A program made the translations under genes and the position numbers. DNA of 64,000 nucleotides from Pseudovibrio exalbescens (GTDB lineage Bacteria > Pseudomonadota > Alphaproteobacteria > Rhizobiales > Stappiaceae), in contig NZ_JAQZAJ010000001.1 in the NCBI RefSeq assembly GCF_028737195.1, forward strand, positions 434,001-498,000, in the 5' to 3' direction. Of the stretch, positions 9,349 to 19,177 are shown piece by piece. The number at the start of each line of letters is the position of its first letter. The first letter of the stretch is position 1. The notes under the pieces were generated by a model. It saw only the letters and a program-made list of their open reading frames with translations. It was not told the DNA's origin and made no database searches.

Positions 9349-11622
9349 TTGCGCATGATTTTCAAAGCAAACCAACAAAAAACCGAACGTAAATCTGGTT
9401 TGATGGGGCACCGAGCACGCTTGGCTGGGTTGCTCGTGGTCATTGTTTCTCTTTTGTCGATTGGGATCTCCTTCACAGTCCTTATGGGACTGACCCCGAT
9501 CGTCCCCAATGCAAATGTTGTCTATGCCGCGCTTGTGTTGAACAGCGTGCTGGTGGCTTTGCTTGTCGGCCTGATCATGTGGGAGTTTTTCAAGCTCCTT
9601 AAAGCGCGCCGGCGTGGGCGCGCTGCAGCTCGGCTTCATGTGCGCATCGTCACGATGTTTTCTCTCGTGGCAGCCATTCCTGCAATTCTCGTGGCAGTTG
9701 TTGCGACAATCACGCTTGATCAGGGGCTGGATCGATGGTTCGAGCAGAGGACGCGTCAGATCATCGGCAATGCTCAGTCCGTTGCCGCGGCATACGTTCA
9801 AGAGCATGGCAATGTACTCCGCAGTACGTTGATCGCGATGGTCAATGATGTGGATCTCAACCGAAACGCTTACCACTACGAGCCGTCTCGTTTTGACCGC
9901 TTTTTCGAGACCCAGACATGGGTGCGCGGGTTGCTCGCCGCCTATATTTTAGAGCGCGACGGGACAGTGGTTACGCGGGTGTTGCGCGATCCGGATGTCG
10001 AGCCCTTGCTGCCTCCAGAAATTGCCATGGAACAAGCGCAGGCGGGCGCTCCCGTTTTGATTGCGCCTGGTGTTTCGAACCTTGTTGGCGGCGTCATGAA
10101 ACTCACCGCCTATGACGATCTCTATCTATATGTGACAAGAGCGCTCGACCCGCGTGTGGTTGAATACCAGCGTCTGGCAGAGGCGGGGATCAACGAGTAC
10201 GCCGAGCTTGAGGCGCGCCGGTTCGGGGTGCAGCTTGCCTTTGCTCTGGTTTACGTTGGGGTGGCGCTTGTCTTGCTGTTGTCTTCCATCTGGGTGGGCT
10301 TTGGCTTTGCCAACAACCTCGTAAAGCCGATCCGAAATCTGATTGGCGCGGCGGATCAGGTTTCGCAGGGCAATTACCTTGTTGAAGTTGAAACCGACAA
10401 GGCAGCTGGTGACCTGTCAAACCTTGGCACCACGTTCAACAACATGACCTCGCAGCTGCGCGGACAGCGCGCCGCACTGCTGGCCGCAAATGATCAGATT
10501 GACAAGCGCCGCAGGTTTACCGAAGCGGTGCTTTCTGGCGTTTCTTCTGGCGTCATCGGTATTGATGATGAAGGCCACATTACCCTGATCAACCGTTCAG
10601 CCTTGAATCTCTTGGATCAAGATGAGAACGAGTTGCTTGAAAGGCCGATTGCAGAAGCGGTGATTGAACTCAATGATGCCGTGGAAGAGGCTCTCAATGG
10701 CCGCGGGGATCATCGTAAATACGCTCAGGTTTCGCTGGTTCGAAATGGCCGAGAGCGAACTGTCAATGTTCGCGTGACAACGGAAGAAGCAACCCGGTCT
10801 GAGCACGGTTTTGTTGTGACACTTGATGACATCACAGACCTTGTGGCCGCGCAGCGCAATTCGGCTTGGGCAGATGTGGCTCGTCGTATCGCGCACGAGA
10901 TCAAGAACCCGCTGACACCGATTCAGCTTTCGGCAGAACGTATTCGCCGCCGCTACGGCAAACGCATCAGTGAAGACGACCGGCAGGTCTTTGACCAATG
11001 CGTGGACACCATCGTCCGTCAGGTGGGAGACATTGGCCGCATGGTCGATGAGTTTTCTTCGTTCGCCCGCATGCCGAAGCCGAAGATAGAGCAGGGCGAT
11101 CTTCGCGCTATGGTGCGCGAAACAGCCTTCATGCTTTCCGTCTCGAACTCCGAAATGCAGATCAAGACAGAGTTGCCAGAAGAGCCGGTGCTCGCTCAGT
11201 TTGATAGCCGCTTGGTCGGGCAGGCCGTTGGAAATGTGATCAAGAACGCGACCGAAGCTGTCGAAGCGTTTCTTGAACAGACTGACACCGAGGAGAAGGG
11301 CGAGATCCGTGTCCGCCTTTATGAGCAAGGCGACAACCGCGTGATTGAGGTGATCGACAACGGAATCGGTCTGCCTTCGGAACAGCGCACCAGATTGCTT
11401 GAGCCATACATGACAACCCGAGAAAAAGGGACTGGTCTGGGCCTCGCGATTGTACGAAAAATTATGGAAGATCATGGCGGGGGGATCGAGCTGCTTGATG
11501 CGCCTGCCGTTAGCCGAGGGGGGCATGGGGCTATGGTCCGATTGACACTAGCTGCATCTCTCAACCCATCCAGTGAATCCAATCGGACAGAAGAAGTGGT
11601 GGATACAAGCCATGGCAAGTGA
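9349..11622 (+). CDS. ntrY: Membrane-bound sensor kinase NtrY
   Basis: 757-residue histidine kinase. The N-terminus has three or more membrane helices (about residues 25-45, 55-80, 100-125), then a periplasmic region of about 150 residues and another helix near residue 300, followed by HAMP, PAS (SGVIGIDDEGHITLINRSA) and kinase core with His516 in [21 protein letters not shown] box VIKNATEAVEAF and G boxes DNGIGLP and GTGLGLAIV. In the family NtrY works with NtrX in nitrogen, redox and envelope responses; the signal is not settled. Its last 11 bases overlap ntrX, so the two are translationally coupled. Confidence 0.95.
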   Translation: MRMIFKANQQKTERKSGLMGHRARLAGLLVVIVSLLSIGISFTVLMGLTPIVPNANVVYAALVLNSVLVALLVGLIMWEFFKLLKARRRGRAAARLHVRIVTMFSLVAAIPAILVAVVATITLDQGLDRWFEQRTRQIIGNAQSVAAAYVQEHGNVLRSTLIAMVNDVDLNRNAYHYEPSRFDRFFETQTWVRGLLAAYILERDGTVVTRVLRDPDVEPLLPPEIAMEQAQAGAPVLIAPGVSNLVGGVMKLTAYDDLYLYVTRALDPRVVEYQRLAEAGINEYAELEARRFGVQLAFALVYVGVALVLLLSSIWVGFGFANNLVKPIRNLIGAADQVSQGNYLVEVETDKAAGDLSNLGTTFNNMTSQLRGQRAALLAANDQIDKRRRFTEAVLSGVSSGVIGIDDEGHITLINRSALNLLDQDENELLERPIAEAVIELNDAVEEALNGRGDHRKYAQVSLVRNGRERTVNVRVTTEEATRSEHGFVVTLDDITDLVAAQRNSAWADVARRIAHEIKNPLTPIQLSAERIRRRYGKRISEDDRQVFDQCVDTIVRQVGDIGRMVDEFSSFARMPKPKIEQGDLRAMVRETAFMLSVSNSEMQIKTELPEEPVLAQFDSRLVGQAVGNVIKNATEAVEAFLEQTDTEEKGEIRVRLYEQGDNRVIEVIDNGIGLPSEQRTRLLEPYMTTREKGTGLGLAIVRKIMEDHGGGIELLDAPAVSRGGHGAMVRLTLAASLNPSSESNRTEEVVDTSHGK

Positions 11623-12979
11623 CATTCTTATTGTGGACGATGAAGCCGATATCCGTGACCTTATCGCGGGTATCCTAGATGATGACGGCTATTCAGCACG
11701 CACTGCTGGCGACAGCGATAGCGCGTTGGAGGCCATTGCCGAAAGGCGCCCGTCGCTCGTCATTCTTGACATATGGCTTCAAGGAAGCCGCCTGGACGGA
11801 TTGGAGTTGCTTGATATCATCAAGCAGCAAAACCCTGATCTGCCGGTGGTCATCATCTCCGGTCATGGCAACATCGAAACAGCCGTATCGGCAATCAAGC
11901 GCGGCGCTTACGACTACATCGAAAAGCCTTTCAAGGCGGATCGACTGGTGCTGATCGTTGAACGCGCCCTTGAGGCTTCGAGCCTGAAGCGTGAGATCAA
12001 GGAGCTGAAGCAGCGCAGTGCGGATGCCGCTCAGCTCGTCGGCTCTTCGGCGGCCATGAACAGTCTGCGCAACACCATTGAACGCATTGCGATGACAAAC
12101 AGCCGCGTCCTTATCAACGGCCCGTCCGGGGCAGGTAAGGAGTTGGTAGCACGGACCATTCACGAATCCTCTTCCCGCTCTAAGGCCCCGTTTGTGGTGA
12201 TGAGTGCTGCTAACATCACACCAGAGCGCATGGAGGAAGAGCTGTTCGGGATTGAGGAGACCGACAGCCAGCCACGAAAAGTTGGCGCACTGGAGGAGGC
12301 GCACGGTGGAACGCTCTATCTCGATGAGATCAGCGATATGCCGCGCGAAACTCAGAACAAGATCCTGCGCGTTCTTGTCGACCAGAATTTTTCTCGTGTC
12401 GGTGGATCTTCCAAAGTGAAGGTTGATGTTCGTATTTTGTCTTCAAGTGCGAGCAACCTGGAAAGCGAGGTCGCGGAAGGACGGTTCCGAGAAGATCTTT
12501 ATCATCGCCTCGGTGTTGTGCCGATCCGTGTGCCGGCACTGGAAGAGCGCCGCGAGGACATCCCGCAGCTCATCCATTATTTCATGCAGCAGATCTCTAA
12601 TTCCACTGGCTTGCCGATGCGCCGAATTGGGGAAGACGCTATGGCGGTTTTGCAAACCCATGACTGGCCTGGCAACATCCGGCAGTTGCGGAACAACGTG
12701 GAACGCCTGATGATCTTGACCCGCGGAGAACCGGATGCAGTGATCACGGCCGACCTTCTGCCCTCTGAGGTGGCGTCAACACTGCCAAGTATGCCGGGTG
12801 CTGGTGGCAACACAGAGCTGATGTCCTTGCCATTGCGAGAGGCCAGAGAGCAGTTTGAGCGCGAATATCTCAAGGCGCAGGTCAGCCGTTTTGGGGGCAA
12901 TATTTCGCGGACTGCGGAATATGTTGGCATGGAGCGTTCAGCGCTACACAGAAAGCTGAAATCGCTCGGACTTTCATGA
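11612..12979 (+). CDS. ntrX: Response regulator NtrX
   Basis: NtrC-family regulator of 455 residues paired with NtrY. Receiver domain with Asp53 in VILDIWLQGS and the Lys of YIEKPFK; AAA+ domain with Walker A-like NGPSGAGKELVART and Walker B GGTLYLDEISDMP; C-terminal Fis helix-turn-helix (NISRTAEYVGMERSALHRKL). At the place where NtrC has GAFTGA this protein reads EETDSQPRKVGALEEAH, so the sigma54-contact loop is missing, as in other alphaproteobacterial NtrX proteins. It therefore probably acts on DNA without driving sigma54 open-complex formation. The ATG at 11612, inside the end of ntrY, gives the family N-terminus MASDILIVDDE. Confidence 0.94.
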   Translation: MASDILIVDDEADIRDLIAGILDDDGYSARTAGDSDSALEAIAERRPSLVILDIWLQGSRLDGLELLDIIKQQNPDLPVVIISGHGNIETAVSAIKRGAYDYIEKPFKADRLVLIVERALEASSLKREIKELKQRSADAAQLVGSSAAMNSLRNTIERIAMTNSRVLINGPSGAGKELVARTIHESSSRSKAPFVVMSAANITPERMEEELFGIEETDSQPRKVGALEEAHGGTLYLDEISDMPRETQNKILRVLVDQNFSRVGGSSKVKVDVRILSSSASNLESEVAEGRFREDLYHRLGVVPIRVPALEERREDIPQLIHYFMQQISNSTGLPMRRIGEDAMAVLQTHDWPGNIRQLRNNVERLMILTRGEPDAVITADLLPSEVASTLPSMPGAGGNTELMSLPLREAREQFEREYLKAQVSRFGGNISRTAEYVGMERSALHRKLKSLGLS

Positions 12980-13020
12980 TAGGGTCGCGAGCAATGACTC
13001 GCGAATTGTAGGACAAAGCA

Positions 13021-14397
13021 ATGAAAGTCGTGATTTGCGGTGCCGGGCAGGTTGGCTACGGCATCGCCGAAAAATTGGCTTCTGAGCAGAACGATGTATC
13101 CGTTATCGATACATCGCCTCAGCTGGTGAATGTTATTCGCGATACTCTGGATGTGCGGGGTTTTGTGGGCCACGGTGCGCATCCGGATGTGCTTGCGCAG
13201 GCAGGTGCGGCGGACGCGGACATGATCATCGCCGTTACGCTCTACGACGAGGTCAACATGGTGGCCTGTCAGGTCGCGCACTCCTTGTTCAACGTGCCGA
13301 CCAAAGTCTCTCGCGTGCGTGCTCAAAGTTATCTGGAAAGCCGGTATAGCGACCTGTTCTCCAGAGAGAACATGCCGATCGACGTTATCATTTCGCCGGA
13401 AATCGAAGTGGGAGAGATGGTGCTGCGGCGCTTGTCGCTGCCTGGTGCCATGGAAACGGTTCGGTTTGCCGATGACCGTGTTGTGGTCGTCGGCATCGAT
13501 TGTCAAGCAGACTGCCCGGTGGTTGATACACCGCTGAGGCAGCTGACAGACCTGTTCCCAGATCTCAAATCGACCGTGGTTGGTATCTTCCGTGACGGTC
13601 AGATTTTTGTTCCGCACAGCAGTGATATGATGCGCGAAGGGGACCTGGTCTATGTATGTTGTGAGCGCGAACAAGTGCGCAGAACGCTTGGTATTTTCGG
13701 TCACGAAGAGCCAGAGGCCAGCCGCGTCATCATTGCTGGTGGTGGCAATATCGGTTCCTACGTAGCCCGCCGTCTCGAAAGCCGCCAGGTCAGAACCAAG
13801 GTGAAAATCATTGAGCAGTCCCGCGAGCGCGCGATGAGTATTGCCGATGAGCTGCGCCGGACGGTTGTTCTGCACGGCAGTGCTTTGGACCAGGTGCTGC
13901 TTCAGGAGGCGGATGTAGAAGATGCGGACATGATGGTTGCCTTGACCAACGAGGATGAGGTCAACATCTTGTCGTGCGTTATGGCCAAGAAGCTGGGCTG
14001 TGAGCGCAACTTAACGCTTTTGAACAACTCCAGCTATCCGGCATTTGCGCATGCGTTGGGCATCGATACCTTCGTTAATCCACGTCAAGTGACGATCTCG
14101 AAGATCTTGCAGCACGTGCGTCGTGGCCGTATCCGCTCTGTTCACTCGCTGCAAAATGGTGTTGCTGAGGTTATTGAGGCAGAAGCTCTGGAAACATCGC
14201 CGCTCGTAGGACAGCCTCTCCGCGAAGTTGAGCTATCAGAAGGCATTCGCATTGGTGCGATCTACCGTAATGGCGAAGTCTTGCCGCCAAGTGGAGAAGA
14301 CAAAGTTCGCGCAAATGACCGTGTTGTTATTTTCGCTCTGGCCGAGCGCGTACGACAGGTTGAGCAGATGTTCCGTGTATCACTTGAGTTTTTCTAG
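13021..14397 (+). CDS. trkA: Trk potassium uptake regulatory subunit TrkA
   Basis: Cytoplasmic NAD(H)-binding peripheral subunit gating Trk/Ktr potassium channels. 458 residues in two repeats of RCK_N plus RCK_C: first Rossmann motif VICGAGQVGYGIAEKL at the start, second VIIAGGGNIGSYVARRL near residue 236. The channel subunit TrkH is not in the window. The gene follows ntrX by about 40 bases and ntrYX-trkA-hfq-hflX is a conserved order in this class, so it probably shares the ntrYX transcript. Confidence 0.95.
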   Translation: MKVVICGAGQVGYGIAEKLASEQNDVSVIDTSPQLVNVIRDTLDVRGFVGHGAHPDVLAQAGAADADMIIAVTLYDEVNMVACQVAHSLFNVPTKVSRVRAQSYLESRYSDLFSRENMPIDVIISPEIEVGEMVLRRLSLPGAMETVRFADDRVVVVGIDCQADCPVVDTPLRQLTDLFPDLKSTVVGIFRDGQIFVPHSSDMMREGDLVYVCCEREQVRRTLGIFGHEEPEASRVIIAGGGNIGSYVARRLESRQVRTKVKIIEQSRERAMSIADELRRTVVLHGSALDQVLLQEADVEDADMMVALTNEDEVNILSCVMAKKLGCERNLTLLNNSSYPAFAHALGIDTFVNPRQVTISKILQHVRRGRIRSVHSLQNGVAEVIEAEALETSPLVGQPLREVELSEGIRIGAIYRNGEVLPPSGEDKVRANDRVVIFALAERVRQVEQMFRVSLEFF

Positions 14398-14549
14398 GAT
14401 AACGATGAGTGTATAACAGCACTGCTTGATGTAGAACTTCTGTAAAATGCCAACTGCTCTGGGATGATCGGGTAATGTTTCACTAGGAATGCCATGGCGC
14501 TTCCTTGGTGCCTTTACCCGGTTCCAATAAGATCAATCAGGAGAAACCG

Positions 14550-15422
14550 ATGAGCAGGGTTGCATATGTCAATGGCCAGTACGTGCCCCACTCACGGGCA
14601 GCGGTCCATATTGAAGACAGGGGATACCAGTTCGCAGATGGCGTTTATGAGGTCTGCGAAATCTGGAAGGGACAAATCGTTGATCAGACGGAGCACTTGG
14701 AGCGACTGGACCGTTCTCTAAGAGAGTTGGCTATTCGTGCTCCAATGGCACGAGGCGCGCTCATCAGGGTCATGAGAGAAGTGATAGAGCGCAATCGCGT
14801 CAAGGATGGTCTGATCTATATTCAGGTTACCCGCGGGGTTGCGCGTCGTGATCATTACTTCCCGCCCGAGGATACGCCGCCTTCAATTGTGATGACCGCC
14901 AAGTCAGTCTCTGCCACGAAGAATGAGGCAGCGGCAGAGCAGGGCGTTTCAGTAATCACGACTCCTGAGAATCGCTGGGCCAGGGTTGATATTAAAACCG
15001 TAGGTCTTTTGCCTAATGTACTTGCTAAACAAAAGGCTAAGGAAGCTGGGGCAAAAGAAGCCTGGTTTGTGGATAAAGACGGGTTCGTAACCGAGGGTGG
15101 TTCTACTAATGCATGGATCGTTCTTAATGATGGGACACTTGTCACTCGTCCGGCGGACCACGGCATTTTGAGGGGTATTACACGCTCTGTTGTGATGAAA
15201 CTGGCGGAAATGAAGGGTATTTCTGTTCAAGAGCGTGCTTTTACCGTAGAAGAGGCCAAGTCGGCACGGGAAGCGTTTATCACGGCTGCGTCTGCACTTG
15301 TAATGCCGGTGACCAGAATTGACGATACAGTTATCGCAAATGGGGCACCGGGCTCGATTGCAAGGGACTTGAGAAAAACGTTTCATGACGCGGCTGAGTT
15401 GATTAAACTCGGCGGTGCCTGA
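14550..15422 (+). CDS. dat: D-amino-acid aminotransferase
   Basis: Fold-type IV PLP enzyme of 290 residues interconverting D-amino acids and 2-oxo acids, typically D-alanine and D-glutamate for peptidoglycan. Signatures: IEDRGYQFADGVYEV near residue 26, the PLP-lysine region DIKTVGLLPNVLAKQKAKEA, and EGGSTNAWIV. The start with CAGGAGAAACCG immediately upstream was preferred to an in-frame start 45 bases earlier. Branched-chain aminotransferases share the fold, but the pattern here is closer to D-amino-acid transaminases. Base composition is slightly more AT-rich than in trkA. Confidence 0.88.
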   Translation: MSRVAYVNGQYVPHSRAAVHIEDRGYQFADGVYEVCEIWKGQIVDQTEHLERLDRSLRELAIRAPMARGALIRVMREVIERNRVKDGLIYIQVTRGVARRDHYFPPEDTPPSIVMTAKSVSATKNEAAAEQGVSVITTPENRWARVDIKTVGLLPNVLAKQKAKEAGAKEAWFVDKDGFVTEGGSTNAWIVLNDGTLVTRPADHGILRGITRSVVMKLAEMKGISVQERAFTVEEAKSAREAFITAASALVMPVTRIDDTVIANGAPGSIARDLRKTFHDAAELIKLGGA

Positions 15423-15591
15423 AGCGTAAGCTTCTTGGGGGCAATAACAAACTAAAGGTATTTCGGCGGTTCCAATCTAACTCGGGCAATTCTTGTGTTT
15501 GTTGGCGTCAGAGGGAGCCGTTTGAGGATGGGAACATTAAACACAGTGGATGCCGCGGCCGCGTCCGCTGAGAAATAGGATAATAAGAGAG

Positions 15592-15849
15592 ATGGCTGAC
15601 CGCGCTCAAAATCTTCAAGACACATTTTTGAATCATGTTCGTAAGCAGAAGACACCGCTTACAATTTTCTTGATCAACGGCGTCAAACTGCAGGGCGTCG
15701 TCACTTGGTTTGACAATTTCTGCGTATTGCTGCGTCGGGACGGACACTCCCAGCTCGTGTACAAACACGCAATCTCCACAATCATGCCAAACACGCCAGT
15801 ACAATTGTTCGATCCTCAGGACGAAGAAGGCGAAAAAGCAGGAGGCTGA
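15592..15849 (+). CDS. hfq: RNA chaperone Hfq
   Basis: Hexameric Sm-like protein that binds A/U-rich RNA and promotes pairing of small RNAs with mRNAs. 85 residues with Sm1 ([20 protein letters not shown]) and Sm2 ([10 protein letters not shown]) motifs intact and a short acidic tail. The ATG at 15592 with an upstream AATAAGAGAG was chosen over a more distant in-frame start. The stop is followed at once by the hflX TTG start, forming the classic hfq-hflX pair. Its presence is relevant to the candidate small-RNA array at about 57.1 kb. Confidence 0.98.
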   Translation: MADRAQNLQDTFLNHVRKQKTPLTIFLINGVKLQGVVTWFDNFCVLLRRDGHSQLVYKHAISTIMPNTPVQLFDPQDEEGEKAGG

Positions 15850-17310
15850 TTGAAGCCCCAATCCCCAAAAGACACCGGCCTCTCGCGCAAAGATTTGGAT
15901 GCGAATGTTGAGGCCGGTGAAACCGAGGTGACCCGGGGAACCCGGTCTCTCGTTGTCGTACCTGTTATCAGTTCGCGGGCGTACTCCTCCGCAAAATCCA
16001 ACGAGCGTCCTTTCGGGGCCGGGCGCAGCGATGCAGCGCGCCTTGAAGAGGCCGTTGGCTTGGCCGCAGCCATTGAGCTGGACATTGTTTCCTCAGGTCT
16101 TGTCAAACTCAACACCATTAAGCCGGGTACTCTGATTGGGTCTGGCAAGGTTGAAGAAATCCGTCTTCAGGTGGAGATGGAAGACATCGCCTTGGTGGTG
16201 GTGGATCATCCTCTTTCTCCGATCCAGCAGAGAAATCTGGAGCGCGAGTGGAAGGCAAAAGTGATCGACCGGACAGGCTTGATCCTTGAGATCTTTGGTG
16301 AGCGTGCTCAGACAAAGGAAGGCCGCCTTCAGGTGGAACTGGCCCATCTCACATGGCAAAAGAGCCGTTTGGTGCGCTCCTGGACCCACTTGGAGCGACA
16401 GCGCGGTGGATTGGGCTTCGTTGGTGGTCCCGGCGAAACCCAGATCGAGGCGGACAGGCGCATCATTCAGGAACGCATCGCGCGCCTGCAAAAAGAACTG
16501 GAACAGGTTCAGCGCACTCGTGCCCTCCATCGCAAACAGCGCAAGAAAGTGCCGCATCCGGTGGTTGCCTTTGTTGGCTATACCAATGCTGGCAAATCGA
16601 CGCTTTTTAATCGGCTAACAAACTCGGAGGTATTTGCAAAAAACCTCTTGTTTGCGACCCTTGATCCAACGCTGCGGCGCCTGAAGCTGCCTCATGGCAA
16701 AGAGGTTATTCTTTCGGACACTGTGGGCTTCATTTCAGAGTTGCCGCACAATCTGGTGGCGGCGTTCCGTGCTACGCTGGAAGAAGTCATTGAGGCGGAT
16801 ATTGTGCTTCATGTGCGCGACATCGCCCATGAGGATACCAAGGCGCAAGCCGCGGATGTCGACGAGACGCTTGAGCTGTTGGGTCTGAAGGTTTCAGAAG
16901 CTGATCACGTGATCGAAGTTTGGAACAAGATTGACCTGCTGGATGAAGGTTACCGTGAGCGTCTTCTGGAAGTGAACAGCGCGGATGAGGGGGCGATTGC
17001 CGTCTCTGCCATATCAGGGGACGGGACGGATGTTCTTCTCGAGCGCATTGAGGCGCGGCTGACGGAAAAGCTGGACTCTGTCTCCATGAGCCTGCCTCTT
17101 AGTGCTGGCGCTGAGTTGGCTTGGCTCTACCAGCATTGTGAGGTGTTGGAGCGTGAGGATGGTGAGGAGGCCATTCATCTGGTGGTTCGAGTTCCCGATG
17201 CGCACCGGGAGCCCGTCCGCAAGCGCTATGCCAAGTACTTCGATGGTGAAGTTGAGCTTGATATGCCCGATGAGAATGCGGGTGGCAACCAAGGCTACTC
17301 ACCCATCTAG
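15850..17310 (+). CDS. hflX: Ribosome-associated GTPase HflX
   Basis: GTPase that binds the large ribosomal subunit and can split stalled or stress-damaged ribosomes. 486 residues: N-terminal nucleotide-binding-like domain with a glycine-rich loop (RQRGGLGFVGGPGETQIE), a coiled coil, then the G domain with Walker A GYTNAGKSTLF near residue 243, DTVGFISELPHNLV and NKIDLL. A TTG start directly abuts the hfq stop and is preceded by GGAGG inside the end of hfq, so translation is coupled. It runs convergently into mazG with 17 bases between stops. Confidence 0.96.
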   Translation: MKPQSPKDTGLSRKDLDANVEAGETEVTRGTRSLVVVPVISSRAYSSAKSNERPFGAGRSDAARLEEAVGLAAAIELDIVSSGLVKLNTIKPGTLIGSGKVEEIRLQVEMEDIALVVVDHPLSPIQQRNLEREWKAKVIDRTGLILEIFGERAQTKEGRLQVELAHLTWQKSRLVRSWTHLERQRGGLGFVGGPGETQIEADRRIIQERIARLQKELEQVQRTRALHRKQRKKVPHPVVAFVGYTNAGKSTLFNRLTNSEVFAKNLLFATLDPTLRRLKLPHGKEVILSDTVGFISELPHNLVAAFRATLEEVIEADIVLHVRDIAHEDTKAQAADVDETLELLGLKVSEADHVIEVWNKIDLLDEGYRERLLEVNSADEGAIAVSAISGDGTDVLLERIEARLTEKLDSVSMSLPLSAGAELAWLYQHCEVLEREDGEEAIHLVVRVPDAHREPVRKRYAKYFDGEVELDMPDENAGGNQGYSPI

Positions 17311-17327
17311 CGAGGCTCAGAAGGCGG

Positions 17328-18149
17328 CTATTTTTTCTTTGCAGCCTGCCAGTAAGCTTCCATTTCATCGAGAGAGAGGTCGGCAAGTTGCCGACCTTCT
17401 TCATTTGCTCCGCGTTCAATGTGCTCGAAACGCGCTCTGAACTTCCTGTTGGTGCGTTTAAGGGCTTCTTCGGGTGAAATGTCCAGATGTCGTGCCAAGT
17501 TTGCTACGGCGAAGAGCACATCCCCGAGTTCGTCTTCCAGTTTATCGCGATCCGGCGTATCTGCGTAAACCTCGTCAGAGAGTTCCTCGAATTCTTCTTT
17601 GATCTTCTCAAGAACCGGGCCGGCTGCTCCCCAATCGAAACCTACAGTGGACGCTTTGCGTTGCAGTTTGTCTGCTTCTGTAAGGGCGGGAAAAGCGGTG
17701 GGGACGCTGTCCAGAAAGTGTTCTTGCTTTTCTGGTAGCCCCATTGCGGCGCGGCGCCGACTTTTTTCCGCGCGTTCCTCAGCCTTGATGCGTGCCCACA
17801 TGCCATTTTCCATGCCGGTCGCGCGCGCTTCCTCATCTCCGAATACATGCGGGTGTCGGCGGATCATTTTGGTGGTGACAGCCTCAACTACATCTGAGAA
17901 CTCGAAACTGTTCTCTTCCTCCGCCATGCGGGAATGGTAGACGACTTGCAGAAGAAGGTCGCCAAGCTCTTCGCGCAGCTCATCCATGTCACCGTTCTGG
18001 ATTGCCTCCGCCACCTCATAGGCTTCCTCAATTGTGTAGGGTGCGATGGTCTCAAAAGTCTGCTCGAGGTCCCATGGGCAGCCTGTTTCAGGAGTTCTGA
18101 GAGCGCGCATTATTTCAATGAGGCGGGAGATGTCGCGGCTTGGAGTCAT
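17328..18149 (-). CDS. mazG: Nucleoside triphosphate pyrophosphohydrolase MazG
   Basis: All-alpha NTP pyrophosphohydrolase of 273 residues, the full two-domain length of E. coli MazG. The N-terminal repeat has CPWDLEQTFETIAPYTIEEAYEV split over two helices with the metal-binding ELGDLLLQVVYHSRM; the C-terminal repeat has KLEDELGDVLFAVANLARHL. It hydrolyses non-canonical or excess NTPs to NMP and PPi. It is the last gene of the conserved hfq-hflX-mazG neighbourhood but on the opposite strand. Confidence 0.94.
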   Translation of the reverse strand: MTPSRDISRLIEIMRALRTPETGCPWDLEQTFETIAPYTIEEAYEVAEAIQNGDMDELREELGDLLLQVVYHSRMAEEENSFEFSDVVEAVTTKMIRRHPHVFGDEEARATGMENGMWARIKAEERAEKSRRRAAMGLPEKQEHFLDSVPTAFPALTEADKLQRKASTVGFDWGAAGPVLEKIKEEFEELSDEVYADTPDRDKLEDELGDVLFAVANLARHLDISPEEALKRTNRKFRARFEHIERGANEEGRQLADLSLDEMEAYWQAAKKK

Positions 18150-18544
18150 GATTTGATTTAAGATCCGGGAAAATGAGTGATTTCACGGCACACTATCAGC
18201 ATGAAATGGCCGAGACCAGTGTCGATTACCTAGTGGTTGACCTCTGGTGATAAAGTTCAACTTTATTACATAATTTCAAAGGGATGTATGGGTTATTTAG
18301 TGTGATACCTGCATATTCGAGTGTGGCGCTCAGAGATTGCTTTTGGATGTCGATCATGTAGCTTAAAGTTGCATATCTAACGTCGCGATTGTAGTTATAT
18401 AGGCTAAGCACTTCATGTGATTTCTTGGGATTTTGGTGGGTTCGGTGGATGGCCTTGGATGGAATGCAAGAATGGCATGCTATGGTTCCTTAACTTGAGG
18501 CAGTCGATAATCCTTTCTGTGCTTCTAGTTGAGGGGACCTTGAA
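18150..18544. other. AT-rich intergenic region upstream of the RutR-like gene
   Basis: This 395-base stretch holds the divergent promoters of mazG and the TetR-family gene. A 25-codon ORF (18173-18250) with a weak ribosome site and an imperfect TTGACC/GGTGA element near 18237 are visible, but neither is convincing. No RNA gene or terminator is recognised. Confidence 0.5.
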
Positions 18545-19177
18545 ATGAAAAATGGTGGTTCCAACGGTGACAAAACGCGCATTCAAAAAATCAATCGTGC
18601 GCGGATCATAGAGGCGGCGCTACAAACCTTTTCCCGGTCAGGTTTTCATGGTGCTACGCTAGATGAAGTAGCGGAAGCAGCGGGCATGTCCAAGTCCAAT
18701 ATGCTCTACTATTACCGGTCCAAGAAGGAGCTCTATGAAGCGGTAATGGAGCATATTCTTGAAGGTTGGTTGGAGCCATTGGAGCGTCTGCACAAGGACG
18801 ATGATCCAGAAGAAGCGCTTGGTAGTTACATCGAAGAAAAGCTTCAGCTGTCTATCGATCACCCGGAAGCATCACGGTTGTTTGCCAATGAGGTTCTGCA
18901 GGGTGCGGGAGTGGTTGGAGACGTTCTCAAGGGATCACTAAAGAAGCTTGTTGATGAGAAAGCTGCCGTGTTGAGGGCTTGGATGCGAGCCGGCAAGATG
19001 CGGACCCTTGATCCTTATCATGTAATCTTTATGGTGTGGGCCACAACCCAGCATTACTCGGATTTTGATGTGCAGATCAAAGCCATTACCGGTAAGGGGC
19101 TGGCAAACAACTCTTTTGCGCGGGAGGCGAAACGTACGCTCAAGACCGTGCTTTTAAATGGACTTTTAGTGCGATGA
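18545..19177 (+). CDS. RutR-like TetR-family transcriptional regulator
   Basis: 210-residue TetR-type repressor: N-terminal helix-turn-helix around residues 30-60 (GATLDEVAEAAGMSKSNMLYYY) and a C-terminal domain whose signature VIFMVWATTQHYSDF matches RutR, the uracil/thymine-responsive regulator of pyrimidine degradation. The match in the ligand-binding half is good, but no rut or pyd gene is in the window, so ligand and targets are unproven. The ATG is preceded by GAGGGGACC. The stop overlaps the next start (ATGA), so it is co-translated with arfB, an unrelated function. Confidence 0.85.
   Translation: MKNGGSNGDKTRIQKINRARIIEAALQTFSRSGFHGATLDEVAEAAGMSKSNMLYYYRSKKELYEAVMEHILEGWLEPLERLHKDDDPEEALGSYIEEKLQLSIDHPEASRLFANEVLQGAGVVGDVLKGSLKKLVDEKAAVLRAWMRAGKMRTLDPYHVIFMVWATTQHYSDFDVQIKAITGKGLANNSFAREAKRTLKTVLLNGLLVR

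Noticed and set aside
12577-13875. A 432-codon minus-strand frame across ntrX and trkA
   Set aside because: It spans two well-supported genes on the other strand and has no family resemblance.
18173-18250. A 25-codon ORF with a GGGA ribosome-like site upstream of the RutR-like gene
   Set aside because: Too short, no conserved features, no attenuator structure after it.
18237-18252. RutR-like operator (TTGACC...GGTGA)
   Set aside because: The half-site spacing is one base short of the E. coli RutR consensus and the right half is incomplete.
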